Assembly (NCBI GenBank): GCA_949130485.1
Contig: OX422204.1
Location: forward strand, 6,510,015 to 6,574,014
Direction: 5' to 3'
Length of the DNA stretch: 64,000 nucleotides
Source: Agelas oroides
Taxonomy: Eukaryota > Porifera > Demospongiae > Agelasida > Agelasidae
Under the pieces are notes generated by a model. It was not told where the DNA came from. It worked only from the letters and a program-made list of their open reading frames with translations, and made no database searches. Within the stretch, counting starts at the first letter, position 1. Every line of letters starts with the position of its first letter. This document shows, in pieces, positions 41,152 through 52,424 of the stretch. Made by a program: the position numbers and the translations under genes.

Positions 41152-43071
41152 GGGGGGAGGGAGGGGGAGGGTAGAGCTCCCATCTTTCTCCAGTTTATGG
41201 ACTGTGTGTGGCAGATGACAGTGCAGGTGTGTGTGTGTGGGTGTGTGTGGATGGAGGAGGGGGGGAGGAGGGAGGGGGAGGGTAGAGCTCCCATCTTTCT
41301 CCAGTTTGTGGACTGTGTGTGGCAGATGACAGTGCAGGTGTGTGTGTGTGGGTGTGTGGATGGAGGAGGGAGGGAGGAGGGAGGGGGAGGGCAGGGCTCC
41401 CATCTTTCTCCAGTTTGTGGACTATGTGTGGCAGATGACAGTGCAGGTGTGTATGTGGGGGGGAAGGGGGAGGGCAGAATCAGTGCTCCTGTGAGTAGTG
41501 CTTGCCCAACGTCAGGAAATATGTCTAGTACTGACCCAGTGTTCCCACACAAGGAATCTATCCTTACTGTGTAGGTGGAGGAGGGAGGGGGAGGGGGAGG
41601 GAGGGGGAGGGGGAGGGAGGGGGAGGGAGGGGGAGGGAGGGGGAAGGAGGGGGAGGGAGGGGGAGGGAGGGGGAAGGAGGGGGAAGGAGGGGGAGGGAGG
41701 GGGAGGGAGGGAGAGTCTATCCTTACTTGGTCTGGGGAGCTAACGCATGCATGTGTAGTGTATGCTATAAACTGACATGGAGATGATTTGTCCACCTGTA
41801 GTTTCCCTATGCCTTTGAGTTCAATGAGCACTTTCTTGTCACCATACTGGACCATCTATACAGGTATGTGTATTTGTGTAATAGATATTACATGGCAGCC
41901 ATAGCCTCGTTCCCAGGCCCTCGCCCAGCTTCCCGTCGCTTGCAGTATTAAGCGTACTGCAAGCGACAGGAAGCTGGGCGAGGGCCTGGGATTTATGGTC
42001 AATTAACCACCCAACTCTGAGGCAGCAGAGCCTGAGGACAAGGGTGGCTATTGTAAACCATGACCAACATGCATTGTGCGTTATATTCTCCACTCTGATT
42101 GGTCCTTGCTTATCTGCTTCGATCAAGTGCTCCTCTTTCTTCATAACAATAATTCACCCCATTCTGTTGAAGTGAGACAAAGTGCAGCATAGCTTATGGC
42201 TCAAGTGACCTTATTCACAGCTATCACTTACCAACTAGATCTTTCATTGTCTTATTCAGTTAGGAGGGTAGCTTCATTACAGGGGATGTGATTCACTGAT
42301 TGTGTGTACATGTACACATTGGACAGTGTATCACTGACTCATCTGTCCGACACTTCTCTTCGTGTGAACATACAGCTGTCTTTTCGGAACATTCCTGTAC
42401 AACTGTGAGAGAGCAAGACTGGAAGCTGTAAGTTTGACTTGTGCTCTGTAGAAATCTGTTCATCTATTTTGGTAAAGAAATCTGTCTTTCTTCACTGTGC
42501 AGGGAGTGAAGGAAAAGACCATATCTCTGTGGAGCTTCATCAACAGTCAGGTGGATCACATTTTATGGAGAAGTTGTTTTTTAAAAAAAGCTTGAAATCC
42601 AGGCAGGGTTTGAACTAGCCTCGTTCCCAGGCTCTCTCCCCCTGTTTTTGAGGAGAGAGCCTGGGAACAAGGCTAGATTTGAACCTTCTGTTTGCCACTG
42701 ATGCTCTTACCACTGGAGCCCTGGAGCTCTGGCATTGGGCTGATTGCCACAGGCACAATTTGGTTCTCTATTCATTATCAAGGCAGCATTCTCTATTCAT
42801 TATCAAGGCAGCATTCTCTATTCATTATCAAGGCAGCACATTATTCATTCATTATTTGTACACAAGGCAGTGCAAAATGTTCAGTTAAATGACAACCATG
42901 TTGTAAAGTATGTATGTTGGACCTCCTCTGGGCAGATCTTGTACCTGTTGCGCTTGTTTGAATAAAACTGGTATACATGTATCCTGTGTGACTATGTTTA
43001 TGTTTTTGTTTTTGTTTTGTTAGATTGATGTTTACAAGAATCCTCTATATGCTGAGCATATACACCAGGAG
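35736..43071 (+). CDS. myotubularin-family phosphoinositide 3-phosphatase (intact phosphatase domain)
   Basis: Sixteen phase-consistent exons: 35736-35775, 36136-36206, 36560-36638, 36927-37144, 37315-37500, 37683-37838, 38316-38504, 38925-39016, 39742-39835, 40210-40368, 40532-40579, 40797-40889, 41802-41863, 42376-42427, 42503-42550, 43024-43071, giving 545 residues. The PH-GRAM domain includes [14 protein letters not shown] and [11 protein letters not shown]; the phosphatase includes [13 protein letters not shown], the active site [12 protein letters not shown] with Cys, Asp and Arg all present, [26 protein letters not shown] and [18 protein letters not shown]. It matches the MTM1/MTMR1/MTMR2 group, which dephosphorylates PI3P and PI(3,5)P2 on endosomes (family knowledge). 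The usual next exon (LYPVA..LELW region and C-terminal coiled coil) was not found; the gene runs into Kelch A' instead. Confidence 0.93.
36213..36260. repeat. (CA)n flanked by duplicated exon-2 tail
   Basis: The CA repeat lies between two copies of GCCACACAGCGGAGGAAAGA, the first inside myotubularin exon 2 (about 36179-36199), the second at about 36278-36297 followed by GTAAGC. The second copy could act as a cryptic donor. Same arrangement at 63378-63523. Confidence 0.8.
36400..36555. repeat. (CCCT)n pyrimidine tract before exon 3
   Basis: CCCTCCCTCC-type tract forming the polypyrimidine stretch of the exon 3 acceptor. A longer version precedes the same exon at 63616-63800. Confidence 0.85.
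37165..37312. repeat. (CA)n microsatellite, myotubularin intron 4
   Basis: Nearly fills the intron between exons 4 and 5, with short interruptions. Long His/Thr frames here are artefacts. Confidence 0.9.
38590..38920. repeat. C/T-rich low-complexity intron 7
   Basis: CTCCCTCTCC-type polypyrimidine sequence up to the exon 8 acceptor. No coding content. Confidence 0.75.
39178..39735. repeat. CCCCTCTCCCACCAT minisatellite (intron 8, copy 2)
   Basis: Same array as 12606-13190, here complete between exons 8 and 9. It contains the left part that the N gap hides in copy 1. Confidence 0.9.
39836..40209. repeat. CCTCCACCCTCACAC minisatellite (intron 9, copy 2)
   Basis: Fills intron 9 completely, from the donor of exon 9 to the acceptor of exon 10; unit about 29-30 bp. 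Counterpart of 13293-13664. Confidence 0.9.
40836..41450 (+). repeat. exon-tail tandem array, 6 units (copy 2)
   Basis: As in copy 1, the last half of exon 12 with its donor is repeated: unit starts near 40836, 40946, 41063, 41175, 41285 and 41395. G runs up to ~25 long separate some units. The first unit is the genuine exon end (40889). Confidence 0.9.
41575..41715. repeat. GGGAGGGGGAGG polypurine tract (copy 2)
   Basis: Same tract as 15315-15450 in the matching intron; candidate G-quadruplex-forming sequence. Confidence 0.85.
41912..41990. mobile_element. snap-back MITE (copy 2 of 15638-15716)
   Basis: Inverted arms CCCAGGCCCTCGCCCAGC and GCTGGGCGAGGGCCTGGG around a short loop, in the intron after myotubularin exon 13. 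Confidence 0.75.
42615..42676. mobile_element. snap-back MITE (copy 2 of 16402-16463)
   Basis: CTAGCCTCGTTCCCAGGCTC with its inverse ending GGCTAG at 42676; one arm mismatch (AACAAGG). Confidence 0.72.
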
Positions 43072-43100
43072 GTATGTCAATACACACACAGTGCACGTCA

Positions 43101-44428
43101 GACAGTCTTGAGCCATCTTAGTCGTAGGCTCGTGCCCAGACCCCACCCGAGCCAGACAGTCTTGAGCCATCTTAGTAGTAGGCTCGTGCCCAGACCCCAC
43201 CCGAGCCAGACAGTCTTGAGCCATCTTAGTAGTAGGCTCGTGCCCAGACCCCACCCGAGCCAGACAGTCTTGAGCCATCTTAGTCGTAGGCTCGTGCCCA
43301 GACCCCACCCGAGCCAGACAGTCTTGAGCCATCTTAGTCGTAGGCTCGTGCCCAGACCACACCCGAGCCAGACAGTCTTGAACCATCTTAGTAGTAGGCT
43401 CGTGCCCAGACCCCACCCGAGCCAGACAGTCTTGAGCCATCTTAGTAGTAGGCTCGTGCCCAGACCCCACCCGAGCCAGACAGTCTTGAGCCATCTTAGT
43501 AGTAGGCTCGTGCCCAGACCACACCCGAGCCAGACAGTCTTGAGCCATCTTAGTCGTAGGCTCGTGCCCAGACCACACCCGAGCCAGACAGTCTTGAGCC
43601 ATCTTAGTAGTAGGCTCGTGCCCAGACCCCACCCGAGCCAGACAGTCTTGAGCCATCTTAGTCGTAGGCTCGTGCCCAGACCACACCCGAGCCAGACAGT
43701 CTTGAGCCATCTTAGTCGTAGGCTCGTGCCCAGACCACACCCGAGCCAGACAGTCTTGAGCCATCTTAGTAGTAGGCTCGTGCCCAGACCCCACCCGAGC
43801 CAGACAGTCTTGAGCCATCTTAGTAGTAGGCTCGTGCCCAGACCCCACCCGAGCCAGACAGTCTTGAGCCATCTTAGTAGTAGGCTCGTGCCCAGACCCC
43901 ACCCGAGCCAGACAGTCTTGAGCCATCTTAGTAGTAGGCTCGTGCCCAGACCCCACCCGAGCCAGACAGTCTTGAGCCATCTTAGTCGTAGGCTCGTGCC
44001 CAGACCCCACCCGAGCCAGACAGTCTTGAGCCATCTTAGTCGTAGGCTCGTGCCCAGACCCCACCCGAGCCAGACAGTCTTGAGCCATCTTAGTAGTAGG
44101 CTCGTGCCCAGACCACACCCGAGCCAGACAGTCTTGAACCATCTTAGTAGTAGGCTCGTGCCCAGACCACACCCGAGCCAGACAGTCTTGAGCCATCTTA
44201 GTAGTAGGCTCGTGCCCAGACCCCACCCGAGCCAGACAGTCTTGAGCCATCTTAGTAGTAGGCTCGTGCCCAGACCACACCCGAGCCAGACCCCACCCGA
44301 GCCAGACAGTCTTGAACCATCTTAGTAGTAGGCTCGTGCCCAGACCCCACCCGAGCCAGACAGTCTTGAACCATCTTAGTCGTAGGCTCGTGCCCAGACC
44401 CCACCCGAGCCAGACAGTCTGGATGTCG
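43101..44428. repeat. 54-bp minisatellite, 24 copies
   Basis: Head-to-tail 54-bp units containing GACAGTCTTGAGCCATCTTA and GGCTCGTGCCCAGACC, from 43101 to the last GACAGTCT at 44413, with one 16-base partial unit near 44290. Variation is limited to AGTAGTAGG or AGTCGTAGG, CCCCACC or CCACACC, and GAGCC or GAACC. Unit 1 has a single copy at the same place (16913). Since 54 is divisible by three, both strands are open for 400-475 codons; these are not genes. Confidence 0.95.
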
Positions 44429-44842
44429 TATGGAAAATCGACAATCCATGCAGTCGTCGTCACTTTGGACACTCAACGCCTCAAAAAAGTCTGTAGAAGT
44501 CCTCGTCATACTTTAGACGTCCACAGCTGCAAGGAAACGTCAGTGGAGGCTACACCATAAGCGCACGCATAAGTTAAAATTCAAGCGACACCATTTTTCC
44601 TCTCAAAAACTGGTCCGGCCAAAGCCATACTGGCCGTACCGCTCGCGCTGGCCTTGCAGGTGAACAAGGTGGCTATATTGTTCAGTCACTTGCTTATATC
44701 TCAAAATGTATTGTAGTGAAGATTAATATTCTCATAATGGTCACCATAGCAACACTATTAGAAAGCATTATTATCACAACACCATTGTGTACACATTACT
44801 TGTGTTCATGGCTGATACCTTGTTCCTCTGTCTCTCCCCCAG

Positions 44843-45820
44843 TCTCTGCTGCTCCACCTACACTCCAGACTGAGATGGAGGAAAGCGGCCAACCTCCCAG
44901 TAGCAATGAACAACCACCACATAGTGAGGATTGGGAGCACCATCTACTGTGGTGGGGGGTACACAGACAACATTGACACAGAAAGGCAGTTGTTCCAGTA
45001 CAATCCCAAACAAGACACATGGTGACAGCTTTCCATTTGCCCCACTCGTCAGTTTGGACTCACCCAGCTAGATGGGAAGCTAGTGACAGTGGGAGGTAAC
45101 AGAATTGATAAGATCATCCCCATCAATGATGTTTATGTATTTCAAGAATCTGAAACATGGGAGAACTCCATCATCCCACCCCTGCCCACAGCACGCATGT
45201 ACCCAACAGCATTCAATTACAAATCAACACTCATTGTCAGTGGAGGACTAACTCACTGGGACACTGACAGTGAACTCAGGACTTATACCAATGCAGTGGA
45301 GGTGTTTCAAACCAAGACGTACCAGTGGTACCGTGCTGAGCCTCTACCAGTTGCACACAATGCCATGTCATGTGCAATTGTTAATGACACATGTTATCTC
45401 ATTGGAGGGAACAAGTTACATCATGCATCCAGACAAGCTTATTATACATCAGTATCCAACCTGATCTCACAAGCCCTCCCACTTGACCATCCAGAGACCA
45501 GCAGTACCCCCCAAGCCTCCCCCTCACCACCCACATGGCAAGTCCTACCCGAGTGTCCACTTTATTGCTTCACTGCAGTAGAGCTGGGAGGTTGCCTCCT
45601 GGCTATTGGAGGGATGGATGACAGTAATTCTTCATCTTCAGCACTCCACATGTACTCTCCCAGCACCAACTCGTGGGTGAGGATGTCCAGTGGGGATCTA
45701 CCAGTACCACGATATGGAGCTGCTGCAACACAGTTGGAAGGGGGAGAAGTCATCTTTGTGGGGGGAAAAATTAAACAAGGCAGCCTTCCTACCAAAACTG
45801 TTTACATTGGAACTGTGTAG
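44843..45820 (+). pseudogene. Kelch-repeat protein A', nonsense-mutated
   Basis: Counterpart of Kelch A (17397-18371). The acceptor and first blade are intact, but at 45023-45025 TGA replaces the TCA codon in DTWSQLP, ending the frame after the first blade. The rest (45083-45820) stays open with blades TVGGNR to FVGGKI and is otherwise almost identical. Either a true inactivating change or a sequencing error, since a TTTCC/TTCCC change lies eight bases further on. Confidence 0.8.
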
Positions 45821-46754
45821 CACTTCCATCAAACAAAACTGCACACATCTCAAAGTGAATCACACTACCCTACTGACACACAGACATTTGCATACATAGC
45901 TTCATACATGCATATTATTTTTCTATAATTATAGCTGTTGTGTGTACTTACGTTGTGTAAAGAAAGGTTCCATTTTACTCCATACACATCCTATTGTGCA
46001 AGTACAATTAATATTTTTGTGTGCATTCTATGGCGTTCAACATGCAGTACTTATAAAATGTAAACTTGCAAATGTGCAGGTGCTGGAGTGTGAGATGGTG
46101 TCTCATATAGAGAGTGGGAGTTAAATCACTGCCCAAACTCTTTGCTAAGTTGCAGCATGTAAGAAGAAAGAAAAACAGACAAGTCTGAACCCCATGTACC
46201 TATAGCCTGTGTATAGTGAAACAGAGCGCCTATAGTCTCTCCACAGCACCATCACTCTTACTAGCCCCACCATAAGATCTACTTGTTGTTTATACAATAA
46301 AATTCACCAGTCCCTTCCATATACCTTCCGCTCCACACCCCTCTCCCTTCCCTTGCTCACCCTCCTCTCTTTCCTTTCCCACTTTCCTCCCTTCTCTTTC
46401 TCAGTCTTCTTTCCCTCCCATTAAAAATCAAGATTGCTTACCCAGCACAACCAAGGAAGCGCTCAATAGTCACCAGACCCTTTTCCTCATGAGAGGGTGG
46501 GGTCTGGGCACAAGACTAACTCCCTACTGTATCCCTGCAGTACCATCACTGCTACTAGTCCCACCACAGGCCTCTACCATTAACCTCATCCCAGTCCACC
46601 GGCATGGGAATGAGGTTATTGCACCATGAGCTTCAGTAATTGATTGACAGCTCCCTGAAGCACTAGTTAGAGTGATATGAAAAATGTGTACAGAAATTGT
46701 AACCTTCGATACAGTATAACACACAATGCAACATGAAACTGCACATAAACTGTG
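45821..46754. other. spacer between Kelch A' and FIS1 remnant (empty site)
   Basis: Same as 18372-19250, without the 2.47-kb element: CAGAAATTGTAACC at 46691-46704 is the uninterrupted target. No exon seen. Confidence 0.55.
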
Positions 46755-46866
46755 TCATCGTTTGGACAGTTTAGCGATGCCCACTCCTGCAAGGGCTGCC
46801 ACTCCAACTGCAACAACTCCACCTAGCATGGCTGCACCCCCTAGTGCAGTCAGTCCCAAAAGACCG

Positions 46867-46927
<61 letters not shown>

Positions 46928-47447
46928 ATGTATGTGCACGTATGTGTGTGTGTGTGTGTGATGTGTTCTTGCTATGCAGCATAGTATATGACCAATAATA
47001 CTAGGTATGAATGTCCACTGCACTTAAACACAATCCCCTCCTCCCACCAAACATGCACACTCTCCGCTGCCAAACCTCATTACCAGGCTTCTCCCTCAGC
47101 TTCCGGCAAGAGAAGCTGGGGAGGAGCCTGGGGAGGAGCTAGGGAAGAGCTGGGGAGGAGCTAGGGAGGAGCTAGGGAGGAGCCTGGGGGAGGAGCCAGG
47201 GAGGAGCTGGGGAGGAGCCAGGGAGGAGCTGGGGAGGAGCCTGGGGGGAGGAGCCAGGGAGGAGCTGGGGGAGGAGCCAGGGAGGAGCTGGGGAGGAGCT
47301 AGGGAGGAGCTGGGGAGGAGCCTGGTGGACGAGACCAAACATGTACCTCTTCTGATCTTCTTTGTAATCAGTTTCTTCAGCTGCTTGGCCTGGTAGTTAT
47401 TGAGCTCCATCTGTAGCGCACGATCTACACACTGTTCCGCTAGCTCA
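46755..47447 (-). pseudogene. FIS1: FIS1, truncated: exons 4-5 only (unit 2)
   Basis: Exon 5 46755-46867 (anchor, ends LSKR) and exon 4 up to the breakpoint at about 47446, joined to Kelch B' by the same junction as in unit 1. The junction is therefore older than the ~27-kb duplication. The minisatellite in the intron is longer (47113-47330). Confidence 0.85.
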
Positions 47448-48247
47448 ATCAAGACACATGGTCACAGCTTCCCATTTGCCCCACTCGTTGCTTTGGTCTC
47501 ACCTACCTGGATGGGAAACTAGTGACAGTGGGAGGTCACAGAATTGATAAGATCATCCCCATCAATGATGTTTATGTATTTCAAAAATCAAAAATGTGGG
47601 AAAAGTCAATCCCATCACTGCCCACGACTCGCATGTACCCAACAGCATTCAATTACAAATCAACACTCATTGTAAGTGGAGGTATTACTCACTGGGAGAC
47701 TGATGTTAAACACAGGACTCGCACCAGTGCAGTGGAGGTGTTTCAAACCAAAACACATCAGTGGTACCACGCTGAGCCTCTGCCAGTTGGACACTGTGGC
47801 ATGTCATGTGCCATTGTTGATAACATGTGCTACCTCATTGGAGGGACCAAGGCAAATGGTGTTCCATCCAGACAAGCTTATTGTACGTCAATATCCAACC
47901 TGATCTCACGAGCCCAGACCAGCAGTACCCCCCAAGCCTCCCCCTCACCACCCACATGGCAGGTCCTACCTGAGTGTCCACTTTATTACTCCACTGCAAC
48001 AGAGCTAGGAGGTTGCCTCCTGGCTTTTGGAGGGATGGATGGCAGAAACTTTCCATCTTCAGCACTTCACGTTTACTTTCCCACCACCAACTCGTGGGTG
48101 AGGATATCCAGTGGAGATCTACCAGTACTACAATTCTTTGCTGCTGCAACCCAGTTGAGAGAGGGAGGAGTCATCTATATATATATGGGGGGAAGGATTG
48201 AACTCGACAGCCCACCCACCAAAACGGTTTGCATTGGAACTGTGTAG
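47446..48247 (+). pseudogene. Kelch-repeat protein B', 5'-truncated (unit 2)
   Basis: Nearly identical to 22471-23272: five blades, first one missing, begins at the FIS1 breakpoint, stop TAG at 48245-48247. The open frame is preserved in both units. Confidence 0.75.
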
Positions 48248-48399
48248 CACGTAAACTACTTCCTGATGCTTAATGCAATTTCTCACAGAACTACTGATGA
48301 CATTCACATGCATGGCTTCATTTTAATTATGTAGCTGTTCTGTGTATATTATGCAAGCACAATGTCATAACTTTTGCGTGTGCATTCCATGTAAAACCT

Positions 48400-48509
48400 G
48401 TGTACAAAAATTGCAACATTCACTCCTGCAAAGTTTGCCACTCCGACTGCAACGACTCCACCAAGCATGGCTGCACCCCCTAGTGCAGTCAGACCAAGGA
48501 GACCATCGA
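48400..48509 (-). pseudogene. FIS1 last-exon remnant behind Kelch B' (unit 2)
   Basis: Same degraded anchor exon as at 23425-23534 (DGLLGLTALGGAAMLGG on the minus strand). Confidence 0.78.
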
Positions 48510-49294
48510 TTTGTGTGTGTGCAGCTGAAACTAGCTATACCATGGATGTTGGGTGTCAGAAAGTAGCTCACGACAAGCACTGTCAAATAGCAAAATTTTG
48601 TTTTTTGATTACTACAAAACTACCGAAACTGGCAGCACAAGTTGTTTTTTTGTTGTTGTTTTTTTTTCTGTAAGCAAATGTATTATCAAATATAGAGCAA
48701 ACTACAGAGGAGGAATGAAAAATATATATAGAAAACAACTGTGTGGAAAGACTTAGTTCAGAGCACAGTTCAAACTTAGCTGCAAACCACATGTTGTTTG
48801 AATGCAGGAGTGTCCCACACCAAATCTGAGATATGGTGTAAGACCTTTGGAGACCTGACATCGCTACAATCAGGTCTACTGACTGAGGTATCACACGTCA
48901 CACCAGTACATCATACCCCCAACACCACACATCTTCACACATGCACTATATACCTCCACACCATGCACCTTCACGTGTGCACTAGCACATAACATGCCTT
49001 CTGCCCTTCACTATCAGCCTGTCAGCATTGCATACATCATACATTATCTGCCTCCTTCCAGCCACACAGTCTGTGGCATATAACCATTCATCAAATGCAG
49101 TTCTTGCCAAAAGGATAAAGATTAAATTTACAGAGTGGGTACACAACCACGCCTACACTTGTAGTGCAACAGTTTATAGAGTACACTACATAGTTAGTAG
49201 TGTAACAAATCACCTGACAAAGTTGGCATAGTTGACATACCTGTGTGTGCATGTGATACTCTAGTAAGTTTATTCATACGTACATGATACCAGA
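48510..49294. other. upstream region of kinase gene (unit 2)
   Basis: Matches 23535-24318 with small indels. No exon seen. Confidence 0.4.
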
Positions 49295-52200
49295 ATGGCT
49301 GGCAGTTCTCTGAGGCAGTTTCAACTCAATGGAGTGAGTGGTACTGGAAGAATAATTGGAAATGGGTCCTATGCTACTGTCAAGGAACTTGAGTTTCGTG
49401 GTCTGAAATGCGTAGGCAAGAAGATTCACCAGCTTTTGTTCGATTCTGCCACACCCCAAGACAGGGCAGCCATGTTGCAGAGGTTCACAGAGGAGTGTGA
49501 GCTACTGAGCCACCTGCATCACCCATGTGTGGTGCAGTTCCTGGGGGTCTACTTTGAACATGGCTCACAACTACCAGTGCTGGTGATGGAGTACCTCCAC
49601 ACCACCCTCTCTGCCTGCATTGACAGGTAAGACTGTACAACACTCTCTCATATGCTCATGAGCGATAAATTTTAGTGGCTAATGGATGGGTGGACATATT
49701 TTCAAGCATTTCAATATGTCACTCAAAAGCTGCCTACCCACTTGCGCCAATTATGCAAATATTCCAGGCTGCCCCTATCGATGCATTGACTCAGACAGAC
49801 ATGTTGCATGCAGTTGTGTGTCTGCTTATGCAGTAGCAGAAAATGTGGTGCCTACCTTCGTTCATTACAGCTCTTTCAATGCACTGTCTCTCTAATGTGC
49901 CTTTCTGTTTGACATATTAAACTGCATGTAGAGTAACCAATCAATTATTGGACATCCCACATTATCGGACAGCTGCATAACACCAATGGGAGTAACAACG
50001 GCCCTTGTTTTTGATCCAGTAGGTAGGTTGATGCAACTGCTACTTGCACCCCAAATTTGGGCTTTATAGACCAGTGGATGTGGACGCTATGCCGCAATAA
50101 AGGGCGGTGTCTGATGGTCGTGACCATCGGACGTGGCTACCGATCCACGGACGACGAAGTCCCAATAAAGCGATGGAGGCAGCACTGTCCACCAAACTTG
50201 GTTTTCAGCTGCAGCTATCCTTGGTTAGGTAAACCTCCAATTATCAACGATTTCTGTTGTAGAACAGAGACAAGTGTCGCGTGAAGAACACGAAGGTTCA
50301 AGCCATCAATGATCAGACGAGAATGAAATTAGTGGGCATGCGTGCATGCACATTTTGACAAAGCACGTGAAATTGAAAAGGCTTTTGGAAGGTAAGAATC
50401 CTTCAAAAGTAGGTGAATAGTCTGACATACGTACGTACCAGTAGCTATAGTGGTAAGTAGGCTGTATACGAAGTGTGAAACGTGTGATAAGTAGCCAGTA
50501 TAGGAAGTGTGGAACGTATACCATACTTCTCTGCAGCATGACAAATGCTAGGTCCACCTTGCTCTACAGCAGCTGTCGCCTTTTTGCATACTCTCATCAT
50601 CCCATGACCTACGTGGATCAGACCTGAGAGGCACAGGCCAAGGTTAGGACAAGTTTAGGAGTACTTCCAACACGCTGCTTCAACGATGATATAGAGTAGA
50701 CAAAAAGCACATACAGCCTATAAAGCCCAAATTTGGGGTGCACGTAGCAGTTGCATCAACCTACCTACTGGATCAAAAACAAGGGCCGTTGTTACTCCCA
50801 TTGGTGCTATGCAGCTGTCCGATAATGTGGGGTGTCCAATAATTGATTGGTTACTCTACTACAGCATAACGTACTAAGACCTTTTGCAATACCTTCATCA
50901 AAATATTGTGGGCGACTTATAGACCATGTGCCTGTGTGGGTGTGGTCCGTATATTATACTCGAATGTATACGATTTTCCGCATACTCACCGCCATTTTGT
51001 AGGGCAGTAGAATAGCAGTATTAATGTACATACTGACGCCACAGCCCGTGACGTCACTGCCACTGGTAACTACGCCCATTTAGACACACGGTCTATATTG
51101 GGTGGGGGGGGCTTATAATTGGAGGTTGATTTAACCCAACAGAGCTCATATCAATTGCAGAGTGGTCTATTTCTTACCTTCTGCCATCATTTAGAGATAA
51201 CCTAGTATATTTTCTACTTGAATGTTTGTGCCAGTTGAGGGGTGGAACTCTGGCTATATTCATAATACATAGTATTAGATGAACTCAGATAATATTCATG
51301 TACTGTAGACATCACTCTGTGCAGTGTTCATGTGTTGTTGATAAGTATTCATCCTTGGAGCACAAAAGGGATGCAACCCTAACCCCTGGTAGAAAAGTAG
51401 GAGATGGGCTACAGTGTGATCTTGTCAAGTGATGTGGACTCTATATACCTGCAGGTATGGTATCCTTCCTGAGGCTATCAGCTATGGTATCCTACACGAT
51501 GTGGCCCTCGGCCTACGCTATTTGCATGAACACTCACCACCCATCATACACAGAGACCTGTCAGCCAACAACGTGCTCCTGACATCAAGCATGAATGGCA
51601 AGATCTCTGATCTCGGAGTCGCAAAGATCCTCAACATCACCCCTGCCCAGATGACACAAAGAATGTCCACACAGGCACCCGGCACCCCTTGCTACATGCC
51701 TCCAGAAGCTCTCATAGCCAAACCAACCTACACCTCTAAAATTGACAGTTACTCCTATGGTGTCATGATGATTCATGTGCTCTGTGGTAGGTGGCCATTT
51801 CCAGCTGATGCCTTTTGTCCTGATCCTCAAAATCCAGACGGGATGGTGCCTGTTTCAGAAATTGATCGTCGAGCCGAGTACCTCCTAGATATCAGCCATG
51901 CCCACCCACTAATGGGACTGATCCGGCAATGTCTGAGCAACTTCCCAAAACGCAGGCCAGAAGCTTCCGAGATCCTTCACCAGATCACTGACATCATGTC
52001 AAGAGCTTCTTTGACTCACCAGAGCAAAATGGAATCGCAAACTCAAATCGACTCCCTGAAAGGACAAGTCAAGCAGCTGAACACACGAGTTGAGCAGCTG
52101 TCCACAGAGAACCAGGAGAAGCAGTCCCTCGTTGCCCAGAAGCAGTCCCTCATAGCCCAGAAGCAATCGGAAGTGGATGCTCTCCGAGCTGAAGTTAAAA

Positions 52201-52302
52201 GGTTGTCATTACAAAGCCCACAAAAAAACAAAGCATCAGAAAATTCCAGTCTGCTGACACAACAACCACAACCTCCACCAATACCTCATCCTGGATTCCC
52301 AG
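49295..52302 (+). CDS. TKL-like protein kinase with coiled coil (unit 2)
   Basis: Exon 1 49295-49626, exon 2 51455-52302 ending at donor CCCAG|GTAAAA; if unspliced the frame stops at 52394. Kinase landmarks as in unit 1 (GNGSYATV, IIHRDLSANNVLL, ISDLGVAK, MPPEAL). The coiled coil is longer by in-frame duplications (QLNTRVEQLSTENQ and repeated QKQSL), followed by a Pro-rich linker TQQPQPPPIPHPGFP. The exon ends after one base of a codon. A 28-base segment (52385-52412) bordered by CCAG and GTGAGA would carry the frame to the inner Kelch acceptor; this joining is inference. Probable partner exon: Kelch D at 57337. Confidence 0.83.
49933..50854. mobile_element. pogo/Tigger-like element with ~130-bp inverted arms (unit 2)
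   Basis: Left arm 49933-50068 and right arm 50725-50854 are inverted copies (ends GTAACCAATCAATTATTGG and CCAATAATTGATTGGTTAC). The helix-turn-helix fragment seen in unit 1 is here on the minus strand (about 50534-50610). The interior differs from the unit 1 version, so the two alleles or copies carry different derivatives at one site. Confidence 0.6.
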
Positions 52303-52424
52303 GTAAAACACCTATGGCCTTACCTCATGCATGTGTGGTATTTAGTTTAGTCCATCAAGCTAGACCATCTCTCTCCCACCTCCAGACCTCTTAAGGTCAG
52401 CAGCCTCACTTGAGTGAGACTTAA

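Noticed and set aside
43045..44472. Long open frames on both strands (up to 475 codons) in the 54-bp array
   Set aside because: A unit length divisible by three without stops explains them; no domain, and unit 1 has a single copy.
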